DNA of 24,500 nucleotides from a virus. Each line of letters starts with the position of its first letter. The first letter of the stretch is position 1. The stretch is taken from positions 1-24,500 of IMG/VR virus record IMGVR_UViG_3300008110_000499, one strand, 5' to 3'. The position numbers were made by a program, and so were the translations under genes. Of this stretch, positions 21,242 through 24,500 are shown in pieces. Below the pieces are notes generated by a model that was not told where the DNA came from, ran no database searches, and was given only the letters and a program-made list of their open reading frames with translations.

Positions 21242-22137
21242 GCCGGATTATTCGACCTCCCGTTGAGGACGGGCAGGCCGTCACTGCGACGGACCTCAAC
21301 ACCCGTTTTACCGACTTCTCGCAGCCAAACGCGCTCAACCTGTTCAACACGCGGGATGCAGCCTTCGATCTTCCGCAGTTCAGCAGCACGCGCTTCATGG
21401 CGCCCGATATGGCCACAGCAATCATCGGATATAATGACTGGAAACATACAGCCTATAATACCGATACTGCGCCGGTAGGTGCCAGCGCCCCCTTTCTCGT
21501 CAGGAACGCAGCGGGCGTTTACACGCCGTTGAGCTTCGGCCCGACTGGCTGGACCCTGACCTCTGACTACATCTTCCGGGTCTATTGGGATCTCTCTGTC
21601 CGCCCTCGATATGAGGGTGTTCGTCCCTGGACTACCGCTGGAAGCCTCTCTTTCTGGAACATCGGAGCCGGTGTTGCAGGTCCATCCATCGCGACCAACG
21701 TCACTTGCTGGGCTTTTTGGCTCCAATGGGACATCACCAGTAATGCACTCGCAAACTGGACAAACGTGCCCCGTCAAGGACAGTTCAATAGCGGCGTCAT
21801 TGGAAACCAGATCGGGGAACCCCTCGGAAGCACGATGGCAACGACCGTCGTTCCCGCGTTTAATGAGACAGGTTCCTGCAATAATGGAGGCTTCGACGGT
21901 CGCCTGGAAGCCCTGATCGGATGGACGGGCATCAGCGGAGACTGGCATCACACAGTCGCCCCGAACGCGCCGATCACGATCTATGGACTTCGCCTCGCCT
22001 TCACAGGTTTACTTCATTCGTATAATAATGGAGGTCTTAACTATCTGGTTCGTGACGACGCGCTGAACGCGGCAGGGGCCATGCAGATCGACCATAATGG
22101 CGGAAGCCTGGAAGCCATGAGACTGCGCGTAAGCTGA
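21238..22137 (+). CDS. Tail appendage-like protein 2 of 3
   Basis: A 299-residue protein from ATG 21238, which overlaps the previous stop (ATGA) with GGGAGG just upstream; GTG 21232 is an alternative adding two residues. The N-terminus, RPPVEDGQAVTATDLNTRFTD, contains the A-T-D-L-N-x-x-F attachment-type module seen in its neighbours. The rest is beta-rich and aromatic (FWNIGAGVAGPSIATNVTCW, WAFWLQWDITSNALANWTNV) with no charged helices. The C-terminal third, NAPITIYGLRLAFTGLLHSY, resembles the closing strands of a beta-sandwich. As one of three consecutive related genes it probably contributes to a multi-protein tail appendage. No enzyme motif was seen. Confidence 0.55.
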   Translation: MSRIIRPPVEDGQAVTATDLNTRFTDFSQPNALNLFNTRDAAFDLPQFSSTRFMAPDMATAIIGYNDWKHTAYNTDTAPVGASAPFLVRNAAGVYTPLSFGPTGWTLTSDYIFRVYWDLSVRPRYEGVRPWTTAGSLSFWNIGAGVAGPSIATNVTCWAFWLQWDITSNALANWTNVPRQGQFNSGVIGNQIGEPLGSTMATTVVPAFNETGSCNNGGFDGRLEALIGWTGISGDWHHTVAPNAPITIYGLRLAFTGLLHSYNNGGLNYLVRDDALNAAGAMQIDHNGGSLEAMRLRVS

Positions 22138-22146
22138 GGAGACGCC

Positions 22147-22860
22147 GTGTCCTACACTCCCCCGACTACTTTCACGACCAACACGGTACTGACCTCCGCG
22201 AACCTCGAAGGAAACTTTGAGGCGCTGCGCGTGTACCTACACGACGGGATCGTGTCCGCCGACTTCTCGAACGCAAAATGGATCGAAACTCGGCATGTTC
22301 AGCCTCCCGAATATCAGCCCTATTCCGGCCTTACGCATGGAGTGTCCGGGTATCAGGGCGGACAGTGGGCCGGTGGCACAAACATCCGACTGACTTTTGC
22401 GACTAAATTCCTCACGGGTAACGGCCGGACCTCGAATAACAGCTTCATCAACGTCCCGAATACGGCGTTCTCGCTGGACATTCGTCGTGATGCCAAGATG
22501 CTGTTCCACTACTGGTGGGAGTGGGAGGCAGGCCGCGACAGTTCGACCGCCGCCTATCAGGTGGCGGGAGATGAGCGGCTGGTCTGGCTCGCACCCTACA
22601 TCGGGAACGTCCCCGCAGCCTTCAATAGCTACCGGCAAAAGGCGCAGGAAACTCGTAATAATGAGTATTCCATCGCAAATGCCTATCCTATTGGAACCTC
22701 TGAAACGTACCCTTCGGGCGGCGGTTATGATGCGAAGCAAGGCACCCTGATGTATGAAGCGAACATCGGGACCGTCACCTTCGGGCTCGCCACTCATTCG
22801 CAGATCGACCGCGTGGGCGTCGTGAACTGGGGCGTTGCAGTCGAAATCTACTACCTCTGA
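22147..22860 (+). CDS. Tail appendage-like protein 3 of 3
   Basis: A 237-residue protein from GTG 22147 with GAGGAG close upstream. The N-terminus, YTPPTTFTTNTVLTSANLEG followed by NFEALRVYLHDGI, is the clearest version of the attachment-type pattern (F-x-x-x-x-V-L-T-S-A-x-L-x-x-N-F) shared by this trio. The remainder is beta-rich with Trp- and Tyr-containing strands (MLFHYWWEWEAGRDSSTAAY) and closes with WGVAVEIYYL. The three proteins have different C-terminal domains, which suggests a common docking end and separate target-binding ends. There is no sign of a chaperone domain or enzymatic triad. Confidence 0.55.
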   Translation: MSYTPPTTFTTNTVLTSANLEGNFEALRVYLHDGIVSADFSNAKWIETRHVQPPEYQPYSGLTHGVSGYQGGQWAGGTNIRLTFATKFLTGNGRTSNNSFINVPNTAFSLDIRRDAKMLFHYWWEWEAGRDSSTAAYQVAGDERLVWLAPYIGNVPAAFNSYRQKAQETRNNEYSIANAYPIGTSETYPSGGGYDAKQGTLMYEANIGTVTFGLATHSQIDRVGVVNWGVAVEIYYL

Positions 22861-22868
22861 GGCGCGGA

Positions 22869-23543
22869 ATGGACCCTATCACTCTGGCTCTAATCGGGAC
22901 GGGCGCCCTCAAAGCGGGTGCAGGCATCGCGCAAGGCATCGGTACAGCCCGTGCTGGCAAGAAGCTCATGCTGTCCGAAGTGGAAAAGAAGGAACTTGCC
23001 GAACTCGAAAAGAGGCAGCGGACGGGTCAACTCGGCCTCACTGAACAGGAGCGAGGCGCGCTGGAACAGCGTTTTCTCGCTGAGCAGGCAGGCGCGCAGC
23101 GCGAACTCGAAGCCACCGCGCTTCAACAGGCCGCAGCCCGTGGACTGTCCGGCGCAGTCTCCGGGCGTGAACTGTTCCTGCAAGAGCAGGCGCAGGCCGT
23201 CGCGGAGACCGGCATGAGACAGCAGCAAAACGTCGCCGTGATGGAGGCTGATCGCGCTGAGCGTGAAGCCGAACAGGCGCGCATCGATGCCATGCGGGCT
23301 CAACAAAAGGCGGCGGAGGCGCAGCGGGCGCAGGGCATCGCGCAGGCGATCACGGGCGGTCTGGCCGGTGCAGGCGAGATCGCCATGACGGCGGCAGCGT
23401 CCATGCAGCAGACCAAACTGGCCGAAATCGAAGCCGCTGCAAAGGCTGAGGAAACTCGCTCTTTGCTCCTTAGACTGCAAACACAGCAGGGTGTTACGGG
23501 TAAGGGTATCGTCCCGACCGCCCCGACCGTTGGAGGCTTTTGA
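22869..23543 (+). CDS. Internal virion protein-like, Ala/Gln-rich helical protein
   Basis: A 224-residue protein. It begins with a Gly/Ala-rich hydrophobic segment (ITLALIGTGALKAGAGIAQG), then forms one long charged helix rich in Ala, Gln, Glu and Arg (LEQRFLAEQAGAQRELEATA, VMEADRAEREAEQARIDAMR), followed by a second Gly/Ala hydrophobic stretch (IAQAITGGLAGAGEIAMTAA). Such a membrane-prone helical protein after the tail genes matches the small internal virion (ejection) proteins of T7-like phages, which build a pore across the outer membrane or the envelope during DNA entry. I recognise the MDPIT.ALIG..A.KAG.GI start from similar phage proteins. Its stop overlaps the next ATG (TGATG). Confidence 0.65.
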   Translation: MDPITLALIGTGALKAGAGIAQGIGTARAGKKLMLSEVEKKELAELEKRQRTGQLGLTEQERGALEQRFLAEQAGAQRELEATALQQAAARGLSGAVSGRELFLQEQAQAVAETGMRQQQNVAVMEADRAEREAEQARIDAMRAQQKAAEAQRAQGIAQAITGGLAGAGEIAMTAAASMQQTKLAEIEAAAKAEETRSLLLRLQTQQGVTGKGIVPTAPTVGGF

Positions 23544-24500
23544 TGGCTCCCCTCGCCACGCGCACCCCGAAGTACCTCGCACAGTATGGGCGCACTCTCA
23601 ACGCGGCCTACCGTTTCGAGCAGATCAAGAAGGACATCGCGGACGAACAGGGCAGGGTCCAGTACCTCGACAGCCTAATCGGCCAAGAGCGTCAGACCCT
23701 CGCTGCCTTACAGCAGGGTTTCGCGGTGCAGCCGGTCGATCTGGCTGAGGCGCAGAGTGTCCTGCGTAATCTCGAAGAGCAGCGCAGCCGGTATAATCAG
23801 ATCCGCCAAGAGACTTTGTCTCGCGAAGAACAGAAAACCCTAACGACCGCTGCGGCCCGTCCATCGCCCGTGGAACTCGTCACTGAGGCGCGGTCCATCA
23901 TTCGCGGTGCCACGCCGGAAAAGGCCGCCGAAGTCCTGAACTACACACGGTCCCGTTTGAGTGAAAAAGATCAGCAGGGACTGGCTGCATACGCAAAACA
24001 AAATGCGACTGGAAAACCGCCCCCTAAAGATGCGCGTGCAGTCGCAGCGGCCGAAGAGGAAATCCGCCGCACCGTGCAGGCCGGGGCCTCTGGTATTCGC
24101 GGAGGAACTGAGGGCGAGATCATCGTAGAGCGCAGGAATTTGACTGCAAAAGAACTCGAAGGGGCGGGGCTAACGGACGATGCAGCGGCGCTCCGCGATG
24201 CCGGTTTTGCGACACAGGCCGATGCGTTTGAGGCTGCGCTCGAAGAAGTGCGACTGACGGGCGACCCCGCGTCCATCAGCAATCCGTTAGCCCGTGACCT
24301 CTACATTGAGGCGCGAAATAAGCAGGCATATCGGAACGATCAGCGCGCAGACTTTGAGCAGGAAGTGCTGGACAGCCGGAAGCGTCTGGCCAAGCTCGAA
24401 GGCGAGCGTCAGCAGATCGCCGGGCGCTATGACGACCCCGCGCAGGAAGCCATCAAGCGCGAACTGATCGCCAGAGGCTACAAATTCGCGGAGCGCGGGA
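23543..24500 (+). CDS. Large helical internal virion-type protein, 3' end outside the window
   Basis: The frame opens with ATG 23543, overlapping the preceding stop, and is still open at the last base, so 319 residues are seen of a longer protein. The visible part is almost wholly helical and charged with coiled-coil character (RFEQIKKDIADEQGRVQYLD, NLEEQRSRYNQIRQETLSRE) and has basic and acidic clusters throughout. Placement after the first internal-virion-type gene suggests it is one of the large ejection proteins of a podovirus-like particle. I see no transglycosylase or peptidase motif in the visible part, though such domains may lie beyond the window. Confidence 0.6.
   Translation, partial: MAPLATRTPKYLAQYGRTLNAAYRFEQIKKDIADEQGRVQYLDSLIGQERQTLAALQQGFAVQPVDLAEAQSVLRNLEEQRSRYNQIRQETLSREEQKTLTTAAARPSPVELVTEARSIIRGATPEKAAEVLNYTRSRLSEKDQQGLAAYAKQNATGKPPPKDARAVAAAEEEIRRTVQAGASGIRGGTEGEIIVERRNLTAKELEGAGLTDDAAALRDAGFATQADAFEAALEEVRLTGDPASISNPLARDLYIEARNKQAYRNDQRADFEQEVLDSRKRLAKLEGERQQIAGRYDDPAQEAIKRELIARGYKFAERG

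Noticed and set aside
10081-22690. Recurrent AATAATG strings in the late genes
   Set aside because: They are Asn-Asn or T-ending codon plus Asn in frame before a G-starting codon; codon context explains them without a separate signal.
1-24500. tRNA, rRNA, integrase, attachment site, insertion sequence
   Set aside because: No cloverleaf-like structure with the expected conserved bases, no recombinase motif and no transposase or terminal repeats were seen on either strand.

Overview
The window is a contiguous piece of a tailed double-stranded DNA phage, most likely a short-tailed (podovirus-like) virus of an alphaproteobacterium. The phage call rests on terminase, portal, scaffold, major capsid, tail-tube and internal-virion-type genes in one collinear order, with almost no intergenic space and start/stop overlaps such as ATGA, TGATG and TAATG. 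The host inference rests on base composition near 60% G+C and on near-total absence of GANTC, the site of the alphaproteobacterial cell-cycle methyltransferase CcrM: I found one copy in 24.5 kb by eye. No integrase, RNA polymerase, endolysin or tRNA gene was seen, so lifestyle is undecided.

Layout. (a) 1-3397, rightward: the end of a late gene block. It has two tail-appendage-like proteins, each followed by a small paralogous protein, then a holin-like membrane protein and four very small basic proteins. One of these carries a 29-bp tandem duplication that shifts its frame. (b) 3398-3536: convergent junction with a palindromic operator-like site and a strong hairpin terminator. (c) 3537-7413, leftward: small membrane protein, HNH/AP2 endonuclease with its own promoter, a 773-residue primase-helicase, a ribbon-helix-helix-like protein and an unknown 131-residue protein at the promoter-proximal end. 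(d) 7414-8345: divergent control region with two outward sigma-70-like promoters, ten GAGGGGT heptamers including a 19-bp inverted repeat, and four TTTACANTGTAAA iterons about 50 bp apart; it may be a replication origin, switch or packaging region. (e) 8346-24500, rightward: a zinc-ribbon protein resembling the NrdR DNA-binding module, terminase small and large subunits, a beta-class DNA methyltransferase, portal, acidic protein, WYL-like protein, scaffold, major capsid, decoration-like protein, tail adaptor and nozzle, three related tail-appendage proteins and two internal-virion-type proteins, the last running off the end.

The leftward block supplies replication and probably regulation, and the rightward block packaging and particle assembly. 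Two cis-element families tie the map together. The 13-bp palindrome TTTACANTGTAAA occurs exactly eight times, in the control region, at the terminator, before the WYL-like gene and inside a coding sequence, a distribution like phage stoperators. GAGGGGTAT elements occur in the control region and over the start point of the HNH gene promoter. Neither binding protein is known; the ribbon-helix-helix and zinc-ribbon proteins are the local candidates.
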